Assembly: GCA_031553705.1 (NCBI GenBank)
Contig: JAVBLD010000033.1
Coordinates: 30,473-94,472 of the forward strand
DNA: 64,000 bases
Source: JAVBLD01 sp031553705
GTDB taxonomy: Bacteria; Bacteroidota; Bacteroidia; Bacteroidales; Marinifilaceae
Direction of reading: 5' to 3'
Below, in pieces: positions 53,501 to 60,655 of the stretch (position 1 is its first letter; each line of letters opens with the position of its first letter). The notes under the pieces are model-generated. The model saw nothing but the letters and a program-made list of their open reading frames with translations. It was not told the origin of the DNA and did no database searches. The position numbers were made by a program, and so were the translations under genes.

Positions 53501-54042
53501 TATCGAATGGAGGAATATTCCTGTTTGACGAAGATTCTCCTAAACTGAATAATGCTACCGGTTTCAAAGAGCGAATCAGGGCGATTTTAATGAATCAAAT
53601 GGCTGAGCGCCCTGGTGCTTATACGGTAATTTATGCCAAGTCGCAAGTTTCACCTTCCGATTTTGGAGAAGATACAGAGCATATGTCAGAGATTATCAAC
53701 ATGCTTATTTTCGAGGATTATACCAAAGAGGAGTTGATGCAGATATTAAAAAGAAGATTGGATAAAGAGAACATGCGGTTGACCCGGACAGCACGGCAGT
53801 ATATGACAGAATTTGTTGAGTTATTATTGGCGAATGAGGAACGAAGTCATACCAGCGCCCGAATGATAAGGGTTGTGGCTGACCTGATTGTACGTAATTG
53901 TGTGCAACGGCTTGCTAAGAATGGGGTGATTGAGAATGTTGAGCGGGCGATTTCAGTGCAGAAACGAGATGTTGAAACATTTACCGATAAATTTATTGCT
54001 GAACAGATGAATGAAAGAAAAAAGATAGGATATAGAATATAA
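50590..54042 (+). CDS. Triple CbxX/CfqX-type AAA module protein with altered P-loops
   Basis: The 1150-residue cytosolic protein has an N-terminal beta-rich region (about 1-300) with no recognised domain, then three tandem AAA modules about 280 residues apart. Walker A reads GHPGTGKNT (361-369), GNPGTGKMT (635-643) and GNSGMGKGT (917-925): in each, the Ser/Thr after GK is replaced. Walker B reads FIEDGG (422-427), YIDEAD (696-701) and LFDEDS (978-983), so only module 2 has a canonical DE. The arginine-finger SRF of CbbX-type proteins is missing in all three (KKIFP, KNYFP, SEIIN). Each module ends with the DYxxxEL element typical of the CbxX/CfqX group. It may be a nucleotide-responsive scaffold rather than a strong ATPase. 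It stands alone, bounded by terminators. Confidence 0.85.
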   Translation: MEKVAGQQPTKEVECAIKRVQVSCSNVVNYLGEKNYRTVYRLQEIQEFFIDTELINKRYTENDWMADATVRLFWFNGKQAECVAEKNDQIMVDKKESLIRYETLFAGSDFRFKEGIFRVTVEINGVGGESDDLYVMGSHAQLADYFQVTHVGIDKCCEETVEESNKRPHSFRGLDITKLQDVRFYFLAHNQLKREWVYEFFIHLLNRNGGIKTVKIVKSGQYIKDPSGNPLLCFAIDLGEGVGNFWEEDEYILILSCFDQLVLTLSFTVGNKEVPYRFESEILSGGKRQPFMPLKATDRTVDSEQAIKDKEEVMDRLYQLAGLRKVKEEITQICNYAEFIQLRRQSGFSDDFPNMHMVFTGHPGTGKNTVAKLVGELFYKMGILTVDKITSCQRKDLVKEGIAAEEQLVRQVLTSADGGILFIEDGGDFFNSGDPNDRGIVVLHMLFDILIQEQPQVVVILACDTDEFAGLEVIAGDLKKIFPYQLYFEDYTPEELMDIARKKMKKRQFRFTPGAEEKFLKLLKKAYTAKGIDFTNGCYIDEQIEDAAICMSKRVMANHSETRNKDELMLIREEDIIIPPDMDRAEPLERLKSIVGLKELKQNIAHHLNYIYFIHERQKHGFSDAMPPLSMIFSGNPGTGKMTVAKMMGEIYYSIGVLSSPKVTVHNGQLLPTEGAISPEQGAMMLWNAAEGGILYIDEADTMIQNTFGVALLEALLSFLSTEENGDTIIILAGYADNMEKMLQANSALKNYFPYQFQFNDYEPAELLDIAVAKLKEKNYIFHPKAKEAFQKLIQEAYEKREKRFGNALLVEKFVGIIIRNMSERTMKICQERELTYKEITTIMAVDIPKNIFEMPKLEKDVFDETEITLALKDLDKMVGQSKIKSQIRDFVELTRHYSQQGVKLTTRMSLQWCFTGNSGMGKGTVARIIGRLYKAMGIVNKGHVLDFKVEKLIGQTEDEAQRGIGEALALSNGGIFLFDEDSPKLNNATGFKERIRAILMNQMAERPGAYTVIYAKSQVSPSDFGEDTEHMSEIINMLIFEDYTKEELMQILKRRLDKENMRLTRTARQYMTEFVELLLANEERSHTSARMIRVVADLIVRNCVQRLAKNGVIENVERAISVQKRDVETFTDKFIAEQMNERKKIGYRI

Positions 54043-54074
54043 AAAAAAGGAGTGTGGTAACCTACTCCTTTTTT
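54043..54074. terminator. Bidirectional terminator between the triple-AAA gene and ompA-like gene
   Basis: Perfect 11-bp inverted repeat AAAAAAGGAGT (54043-54053) and ACTCCTTTTTT (54064-54074), 10-base loop, T-run in both directions; it lies one base after the AAA gene's stop. Confidence 0.85.
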
Positions 54075-54089
54075 ATATTCTGCTTGTTT

Positions 54090-54782
54090 TTACTTTTTAG
54101 CTTCCTGTTCTGCTTGTTTGATCATATTGGCATTGGCTGTGATATATACTTCTACACGACGGTTCTGTGCACGTCCTGCAGAGGTAGAGTTATCTGCCAC
54201 CGGTTGATCATAAGCTAAGCCGGCTGTGGTGATACGTGCACGGTTAACTCCGTTGTTTACCAGGAAGTTAGCTACTGACTCAGCACGTTCTTTCGAAATT
54301 TTTTGGTTTACCTCATAACTACCGGTATTATCAGTATGTCCGTAAACGGTTACATCGGTTTCCGGGTTACTTTGTAATGAAGCGGCAAACTGTTTTAATG
54401 AATTTTGAGCAGTGGTGCTTAAGTTACTCTTACCAGTTTCGAATAAAATACCATTATCAAAAGTTACTTTAATTGCTTGTAAATTATTTGCGTCGGTTAC
54501 CGATTCTACTTTTGCTCCTTGTATGGCTTCCAGCTCTTTTTGTTGTTTGTCCATTCTCCGTCCGATCAAAGCACCGGTTCCAGAACCGACAGCAGCACCG
54601 ACAGCAGCACCAATGGCAGCTCCTTTACCTTTGCCGGCCAATGCTCCGATACCTGCGCCTAAAGCAGCACCGCCTCCTGCACCAATCAAAGCACCTTTAC
54701 CGGTGTTGCTCATACTGGAACAACCAGTGAAAATAATACTTCCACAGAGTATCAACATAATAAATAAATTTCCTGTTTTCAT
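54090..54782 (-). CDS. OmpA-family lipoprotein with glycine-zipper segment
   Basis: The 230-residue protein has a lipoprotein signal (LCGSIIFTGC, Cys21). A glycine-zipper region (about 30-75; GALIGAGGGAALGAGIGALAG) is followed by a C-terminal OmpA/peptidoglycan-binding domain (about 105-215) with NGILFETGKSNLSTTAQ, VTVYGHTDNTGSYEVN and the LSKERAESVANFL-like helix, ending in GRAQNRRVEVYI. It anchors the outer membrane to peptidoglycan. A TACATTTG promoter box sits upstream on the minus strand. Such YiaD-like proteins are common in Bacteroidota. Confidence 0.92.
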   Translation of the reverse strand: MKTGNLFIMLILCGSIIFTGCSSMSNTGKGALIGAGGGAALGAGIGALAGKGKGAAIGAAVGAAVGSGTGALIGRRMDKQQKELEAIQGAKVESVTDANNLQAIKVTFDNGILFETGKSNLSTTAQNSLKQFAASLQSNPETDVTVYGHTDNTGSYEVNQKISKERAESVANFLVNNGVNRARITTAGLAYDQPVADNSTSAGRAQNRRVEVYITANANMIKQAEQEAKK

Positions 54783-55134
54783 TTTTTAATACAAAAAGGT
54801 TATACAATTTCTTTCGCTAAAAACGTACAAATGTAATAAACTAATAGTAATTTTATAAAAGTACATGCCTTTTTATTACGATATTCGGAGCTGATAGTTT
54901 ACAGATTACCTGAAATTATTGTTATTTGTTTTTTAGTTTTTGACGATCTTACTTCCGTTTTTTTCCTTTTTCGTATTTGTTTTTTTAGAACGATTTTCTT
55001 TATACCTTTTTTATCCTCATTAGTATAAAATACAACAAAGAATTGCATTCTTTTGTATTAAAATTTTGGACAGGCTCGTATTGTTCGTCGTTTTTTTTAT
55101 TTCCTTTGTATAAGACAAAGATTTGGGGATAGAT
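54783..55134. other. Divergent intergenic region
   Basis: This 352-base A/T-rich gap separates the divergent ompA-like and exonuclease genes. It holds the minus-strand -7 box TACATTTG (54828-54835) for the OmpA gene and no clear box for the exonuclease. No RNA gene or repeat was recognised. Confidence 0.6.
54828..54835 (-). promoter_or_regulatory. -7 promoter box for the OmpA-family lipoprotein
   Basis: On the minus strand TACATTTG fits TAnnTTTG, 46 bases upstream of the ATG at 54782. Confidence 0.5.
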
Positions 55135-55626
55135 ATGAAAGATTTTGCAGCGATAGATTTTGAGACGGCAAACGGACAGCGTAGTAGTGTATGCAGTGTG
55201 GGTATTGTAGTTGTGAGGAACGGGGAGATCTCGGAAAGCATTTACCGGTTGATCCGTCCGTGTCCTAACTATTACAGCTGGTTTACTACCCAGATACATG
55301 GGATGACTTGTGCCGATACAGCAGAAGCTCCCGATTTTCCGGAGGTATGGGTGGAAATTGCTCCGTTGATCAATGATTTACCTCTTGTTGCACACAATAG
55401 TCCTTTTGATGAAGGATGCCTGAAGGCTGTTCATGCATTTTATGGAATGATATACCCCGGTTATAAGTTTTATTGTACATGCCGGGCTTCGCGTCGGGTA
55501 CATCCGCATTTATCCAACCATCGGCTTAATACTGTGGCTGCACATTGCGGTTATGATTTAAAGAACCATCATCATGCGTTGGCCGATGCTGAGGCGTGTG
55601 CGAAGATTGCATTAAAGATATTATAA
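55135..55626 (+). CDS. DnaQ-like 3'-5' exonuclease (DEDDh)
   Basis: The frame may start at TTG 55123; ATG at 55135 is preferred (163 residues). The exonuclease motifs are AAIDFETANG (Exo I, Asp and Glu), VAHNSPFDEGCL (Exo II with Asp) and NHHHALADAEACAKI (Exo III with His and Asp), giving the DEDDh set. The length corresponds to a stand-alone proofreading-like exonuclease, such as a DNA polymerase III epsilon-like or RNase T-like enzyme. It lies 20 bases upstream of bioD in the same direction; a functional link is not evident. Confidence 0.88.
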   Translation: MKDFAAIDFETANGQRSSVCSVGIVVVRNGEISESIYRLIRPCPNYYSWFTTQIHGMTCADTAEAPDFPEVWVEIAPLINDLPLVAHNSPFDEGCLKAVHAFYGMIYPGYKFYCTCRASRRVHPHLSNHRLNTVAAHCGYDLKNHHHALADAEACAKIALKIL

Positions 55627-55646
55627 ATATGGCATTGAAATAACAT

Positions 55647-56312
55647 ATGTCGGTATATTTTGTTAGCGGTATAGATACGGATGCTGGTAAGTCGATTGCT
55701 ACCGGAGTGATGGCACGTACGCTGTTGTATAAAGGGGTCAATGTGATGACCCAAAAGTTTATTCAAACCGGATGTAATGGGATATCTGAAGATATTTTGA
55801 AACACCGGGAGATTATGGGGATCGGTTTGCAGGAGGTTGACCGGAATGGTGCCAGTTGCCCGTATGTGATGACCTATCCGGCTTCGCCTCATCTGGCAGC
55901 GGAGATCGATAAGGTAGATATAAGTGTAAAAGTAATCTATGAAGCAACCTGCAAATTGGCTGCACAATATGACATGGTTCTTATCGAAGGGGCCGGAGGA
56001 TTATATGTTCCTGTGACGCGTGACTATCTGACGATAGATTATATTCAGGAATATGGCTATCCGTTAATTTTAGTCTCTTCATCAAAACTGGGCAGTATTA
56101 ATCATACGTTGATGAGCCTGGCATTATGCTATCTGCGCGGAATCCGTGTTACCCATGTGATCTATAACGATTTTCCGAACGATAGCGAGTTAATCAAAAA
56201 TGATTCAATCACAATTATCCAGAAATATCTGGATGACTATTTTCCGAAATGTAAACTATTGGAGATGCCTGTGATCAAAAATAAAGAGTATCCTGAACTG
56301 GATATTTGCTAA
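55647..56312 (+). CDS. bioD: Dethiobiotin synthetase
   Basis: BioD closes the ureido ring of dethiobiotin from 7,8-diaminononanoate, CO2 and ATP. The 221-residue protein has the P-loop GIDTDAGKS (about 8-16), a substrate loop TQKFIQTGC, the EGAGGLYVP motif that contributes Mg and phosphate contacts, and the SSKLGSINHTLMSL region for the adenine end. The T-D-A-G-K-S variant (usual T-D-T-G-V-G-K) and the TQKFIQ in place of YKPVQ distinguish it from enterobacterial BioD. No other bio genes are nearby. It is the second gene after the exonuclease. Confidence 0.88.
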   Translation: MSVYFVSGIDTDAGKSIATGVMARTLLYKGVNVMTQKFIQTGCNGISEDILKHREIMGIGLQEVDRNGASCPYVMTYPASPHLAAEIDKVDISVKVIYEATCKLAAQYDMVLIEGAGGLYVPVTRDYLTIDYIQEYGYPLILVSSSKLGSINHTLMSLALCYLRGIRVTHVIYNDFPNDSELIKNDSITIIQKYLDDYFPKCKLLEMPVIKNKEYPELDIC

Positions 56313-56367
56313 GAATAACGAGTGGAGAAGGAAATGGTATTTGTGCAATTTATATAATTCGTGAATA

Positions 56368-58161
56368 ATGAAAAGGGTAGAGCTTTTGTCACCGGCAAAA
56401 AATCTGGCTATCGGTATTGCGGCAATCAATAATGGCGCCGATGCGGTATATATCGGCGCTCCTGCCTTTGGGGCACGGAAAGGAGCGGCCAATAGTATCG
56501 AAGATATAGAGGCATTGATAAAGTATGCCCATCACTTTTATTGCCGTGTGTTTGTAACGCTGAATACTATTTTATATGATAAAGAACTACCGGAGGCGGA
56601 GCGTTTGATTAAGCGGTTATATGACATTGGAGCGGATGCTATTATTATACAAGACATAGGCATATTGGAATTGGATTTGCCACCGATATCATTACATGCA
56701 AGTACCCAGATGCACAATTATGATCTGGATCGTATCCGTTTTCTGGATCAGGTTGGTTTTCAGAGGATCGTATTGGCCAGGGAGTTATCATTGGAACAAA
56801 TCAGAGTGATACGCCGTGAAGTAAAAGCGGAATTGGAAGTATTTGTACATGGCGCGTTATGTGTAAGCATGAGTGGCCAGTGCTATCTTTCCCATTATAT
56901 GTTTGGCCGGTCGGCCAACCGGGGAGAGTGTGCCCAGCCCTGTCGGATGAAATGGTCTGTAAAAGATCGGGATGGGAGAGTGATTGTAAAAGATAAATAT
57001 ATACTGTCCCTCAAAGATTTAAATCTGTCATCTTATATAAATGACTTAATAGAGATCGGGGTAGATTCTTTTAAAATAGAGGGACGGTTGAAGGATGAAC
57101 AGTATGTTGGTAATGTAACTAACTACTACTCTTCGCTGATAAATCAGCATCCGGAAGTAACAAGAGCCGGCTCTGGACGTGTAATATCGACATTTGAGGC
57201 GGATCCGGAACGTAGTTTCAGCCGGGGGTATACCAGCTATTTTGTCGAGGAACGCCAGCAGGGGATGGTGAATATGGATACACCGAAATCGGTTGGAAAA
57301 CGTATCGGGATCGTAAAAGCCATAAAAGGAAATCGTTTTTTGATTGGAACGGATGAATCTGTCCATAATGGAGATGGCCTGTGTTATTTTGAGAAAGGAG
57401 AGCTAAAGGGAATAAAAGTAAATAGTGTAGACAAGGATTGGATTGAGTGTAACGAACCGGTAAAAGCGATTGCCGGTACAGTGTTGTATCGGAATTATGA
57501 TCATCGGTTTGTGATGCAATTGGAAAAAGAGAAGTCTGTCCGGAAAATCCGGATAAAAATTACGGTAAAGGCGGAACAGAGTGAATTGACATTGTGTGTA
57601 ACCGACGAGGATGGCGTTACAGCCCGGTATAAGCCGGACGGACATTTTGAAAAAGCCAATAATCCTGCACAGATGGATCGCATCAAACAGCACGTGGCGA
57701 AATGTGGAGACAGTGATTTTGTCTGCGATACAGTGGATTATCTTAGTGGCGAAATACTCTTCATTCCGACAGCGACCTTGAATCAGGCACGTCGTTGCCT
57801 TTTATACCAACATGAACAAAATAGGGAAAAACAGCGCCCTATGGCCCGTATAGCGTCGATCGATCCACAAGTACCTTATAGGCCGGATGCGGATTGGAAG
57901 CACAATATCGTAAACCGGAATGCTGCTCAGTTTTATTGTCGTCACGGAGTAGGACCGATAGAATCCGGCTTTGAAATAAATACGGATATTCCGGAAAAGG
58001 AATTGATGCTTACACGTTATTGTTTATTATATGAATTGGATCTATGCAGAAAAAAACGGAAGAATCTTGATCTCCGGTTTCCTCTGTTGTTGTATAATGG
58101 CAAATATAGTTTCCGTCTGGAATTTGATTGTGATATTTGTTTTATGAAAATAATCGGTTAA
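56368..58161 (+). CDS. U32 family protein (peptidase U32/RNA-hydroxylation type)
   Basis: The 597-residue protein is a U32-family member: LSPAKNLAIGIAAINNGADAVYIGAPAFGAR at the start, the VTLNTILYD element, LHASTQMHNYD, and the signature ELEVFVHGALCVSMSGQCYLSHYM with RGECAQPCRM, whose four cysteines hold an Fe-S cluster in characterised relatives. A C-terminal domain of about 200 residues (DUF3656-like) follows. Bacterial U32 members include RlhA and TrhP, which hydroxylate 23S rRNA or tRNA, as well as proteins once called collagenases. An RNA-modification role fits this layout better than peptidase activity, but it is inference. Confidence 0.85.
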   Translation: MKRVELLSPAKNLAIGIAAINNGADAVYIGAPAFGARKGAANSIEDIEALIKYAHHFYCRVFVTLNTILYDKELPEAERLIKRLYDIGADAIIIQDIGILELDLPPISLHASTQMHNYDLDRIRFLDQVGFQRIVLARELSLEQIRVIRREVKAELEVFVHGALCVSMSGQCYLSHYMFGRSANRGECAQPCRMKWSVKDRDGRVIVKDKYILSLKDLNLSSYINDLIEIGVDSFKIEGRLKDEQYVGNVTNYYSSLINQHPEVTRAGSGRVISTFEADPERSFSRGYTSYFVEERQQGMVNMDTPKSVGKRIGIVKAIKGNRFLIGTDESVHNGDGLCYFEKGELKGIKVNSVDKDWIECNEPVKAIAGTVLYRNYDHRFVMQLEKEKSVRKIRIKITVKAEQSELTLCVTDEDGVTARYKPDGHFEKANNPAQMDRIKQHVAKCGDSDFVCDTVDYLSGEILFIPTATLNQARRCLLYQHEQNREKQRPMARIASIDPQVPYRPDADWKHNIVNRNAAQFYCRHGVGPIESGFEINTDIPEKELMLTRYCLLYELDLCRKKRKNLDLRFPLLLYNGKYSFRLEFDCDICFMKIIG

Positions 58162-58168
58162 AGAGAAA

Positions 58169-58200
58169 CTGCCGTCAGAGTGGTCTGGCAGCAATTTTTT
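58169..58200 (+). terminator. Terminator after the U32 gene
   Basis: Arms CTGCCG (58169-58174) and TGGCAG (58186-58191) with an 11-base loop, followed by CAA and an eight-T run; lies between two convergent genes. Confidence 0.65.
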
Positions 58201-60570
58201 TTATTCTGACATTGACGGTGGCGTTACTTCAACACCCCATAGTTTATTCGGTTCGGACCCCATTTTCAATTTGAGATATCCTCCATTCATGATATCTTTC
58301 CTTAAGAACCAACACCGGTCTAACGGTTTACCGTTTAGAGTGGCCGATTGGATATAATAGTTTGACGGGGCATTGTTTTCTGTTTCGATAATTAACTTTT
58401 TACCGGGATAATACTTTTGGTTCAGTTTGATTGTAATCTTACTGAACTTCGGACTGCCGATCTGATAGGAGGGGGTAATATTCGTTCCACCTTGTACGTC
58501 GAATAATCCCAGAGCGGTCATCACATACCAGGCTCCGAGCTGGCCTTGGTCTTCATCCTGGCCGTATCCATAACCATGTTCGGCTGTAGTGCCGTAGAAT
58601 TCATCGCAGATCAACCGGGTGTACAATTGGGTGAGCCATGGTTTCCCTGAGTAGTTGAATAACCATGCATCATGAAGGCAAGGCTGGTTGCCGTGATTAT
58701 ACAGTTTTTCCACGCCGGAGAAGCTATCGATCTCTTTTCCTCCGCCGAACAGGCTTTTTTGTGATTCTCTGAAAGTGTTTTCCAGGCGTTCGTTGAATAG
58801 GTTCAAACCTGTAAGCTCGATCAATCCTTTAATGTCATGAGGTACATACCATGAATATTGTACGGCGTTACCTTCCTGGAATCCTTTCCAGCCCTGCATA
58901 GGGTTAAAGTTTTTCATAAAAGTACCGTCCTGTTCCCGTGGCTGTATATATTTGTTTTCCGGATTAAACAGATTCCGGTAGCAGGCGGCATATCGCATTA
59001 ATGTGTCATATTCTGCCGTTTTATTAAGAGCCTTGGCCAATTGGGCAGCAGCATAACAGCTAAAAGCATACTCTAGTGTATGCGAGGCTCCGAAGTTGCA
59101 GTTCCAACCATTCGGATACTTATAATCTTTCAATGGGATATAACCATCTTTGATAAAATACTCGTTATCATATTTTCCGTTTCCCATATCTCTTCCCTTG
59201 TACTCGAGTTCATTTTTACGAACAGCTTCCCATGCGGCAGCTATATCGAAATCCCGGATTCCAGCCTGATAAGCGGCACAGATGATCAACCCCTGGAAGT
59301 TCGTCTGTACTCCATTCGTGTAGACACCGGCAGCTTCTCCGTCATGGAGCCAGCCGCTGTTTTTATAAAAATCCAGGTTTGACCGGATATAGCTGGAGTA
59401 TACTTCCGGGTAAGCGAGTGTCCAGAGCTGTGTGAGGTTCCAGTAACCTCCCCACATACCATCGGTGTTATGGTGGGCATAGAGTGGTTTTCTCGATTTA
59501 TCGAGTGGAATCTGACCGATGGTTTTGTCATGTTGGATAAATTGTCCATTGACATCATGAGCGACACCTCTGCCAAGAAGAGCATGATAGAGTCCGGTGT
59601 AAAACTTAATCTGGTCTTCGTCACTGCCACCTTCTACTTTTATAACTCCAAGCGTCTCGTTCCATATATTACTCGCCTCTTCTTTTATAAGATCGAAATT
59701 TTTGCCTTTTGTTTCCGTTTTCTGGTTATTTTGTGCATTTTCTACGCTGGTATAGGAGAGGCCGGTCTGCAATTCTATAACTTCATTATTGATAGTTGAA
59801 AAACCAAGGAAAAGACCGCATTTTGGGCCGCGGATAGAATTGGTGTTTTCATGTACGGTGTTGTCCCTGAATGTACCGACGGTTGAAGGTTTCTTATTTA
59901 GTTTGGAGGCAAAATATATTTTTACATGGCCGTTCGGTTGACAGAATGTAGCATATATCGGATAGGTTTCCACCCATCCGGTCACCTCGTTTGTTTCCGG
60001 GTGGTAGACCGCTTCAGCATCTATCACTTGCGCGCTTTCGCCCTGTGGATGTCCGATATCGAAAAGTATGCGTGCTTCTTGTGACTCGGGAAACGTATAG
60101 CGTTGCCATCCGGTACGCATGCCGGCAGTCAACTCGGCTTTTATCTTGTAATCCTGCATAAATACCGAGTAGTAACCAGGTATAGCAACTTCGGTCGATT
60201 TGTCAATCCTTGAGCGATAACCTGCATGGGGGTTTTCGAGAGTTCCCGGAGTGGTTTTTAATGGTCCGGTTGTTGGTATCGTCACAATACCGCCGATCTG
60301 AAACTCGTGAAAATGAGCAAAGCCTTCGATAGAAGTATGGCGATTGTCATAGCCACAAGGTAACCAACTGCCATAACTGTTATAGGCATTGGTAGTAGGG
60401 GCCAGCTTGGCCATTCCGAAAGGAAGTGCGGCAGGGGTGTAAAAAAACCACCGGCAATGCACCGATCCGATTTGCACATTCACCCGGTCAACGGGCTGCA
60501 CTTCTTCAATGACATTTTGACTGGCGCACGCTGCAAAAAGCAATAAAATAAAACAGAGTTTTCTTTTCAT
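58201..60570 (-). CDS. GH92 family alpha-mannosidase-like lipoprotein, catalytic acid Glu replaced by Gln
   Basis: The 789-residue protein has a lipoprotein signal (FILLLFAAC, Cys15). An N-terminal beta-sandwich (about 25-290) is followed by an (alpha/alpha)6 barrel. GH92 hallmarks include VNVQIGSVHC, YNSYGSWLPCGYDNRHTSIEGF, LTQLWTLAYPEVYSSYI, and the C-terminal DEDQGQLGAWYVMTALGLF with D672 and D674 as likely base residues. The GNEP motif that carries the general acid in most exo-alpha-mannosidases reads HGNQP here (Q629). GH92 members with Gln at this position have been described, from memory, that act on mannosyl phosphodiesters. The gene is monocistronic, with no Sus genes around it. Confidence 0.88.
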   Translation of the reverse strand: MKRKLCFILLLFAACASQNVIEEVQPVDRVNVQIGSVHCRWFFYTPAALPFGMAKLAPTTNAYNSYGSWLPCGYDNRHTSIEGFAHFHEFQIGGIVTIPTTGPLKTTPGTLENPHAGYRSRIDKSTEVAIPGYYSVFMQDYKIKAELTAGMRTGWQRYTFPESQEARILFDIGHPQGESAQVIDAEAVYHPETNEVTGWVETYPIYATFCQPNGHVKIYFASKLNKKPSTVGTFRDNTVHENTNSIRGPKCGLFLGFSTINNEVIELQTGLSYTSVENAQNNQKTETKGKNFDLIKEEASNIWNETLGVIKVEGGSDEDQIKFYTGLYHALLGRGVAHDVNGQFIQHDKTIGQIPLDKSRKPLYAHHNTDGMWGGYWNLTQLWTLAYPEVYSSYIRSNLDFYKNSGWLHDGEAAGVYTNGVQTNFQGLIICAAYQAGIRDFDIAAAWEAVRKNELEYKGRDMGNGKYDNEYFIKDGYIPLKDYKYPNGWNCNFGASHTLEYAFSCYAAAQLAKALNKTAEYDTLMRYAACYRNLFNPENKYIQPREQDGTFMKNFNPMQGWKGFQEGNAVQYSWYVPHDIKGLIELTGLNLFNERLENTFRESQKSLFGGGKEIDSFSGVEKLYNHGNQPCLHDAWLFNYSGKPWLTQLYTRLICDEFYGTTAEHGYGYGQDEDQGQLGAWYVMTALGLFDVQGGTNITPSYQIGSPKFSKITIKLNQKYYPGKKLIIETENNAPSNYYIQSATLNGKPLDRCWFLRKDIMNGGYLKLKMGSEPNKLWGVEVTPPSMSE

Positions 60571-60655
60571 ATTAAAATTGTGTAATATTTAGTACCTTAT
60601 TCTGTTTGGGCGAAACTATAAACAAATAATAGGAGTACAAAATTTAATATCATAA

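Noticed and set aside
50590..54042. Calling the triple-AAA protein a Rubisco activase (CbbX)
   Set aside because: There is no Rubisco context, and the P-loops and Arg fingers differ; only fold-level similarity is supported.
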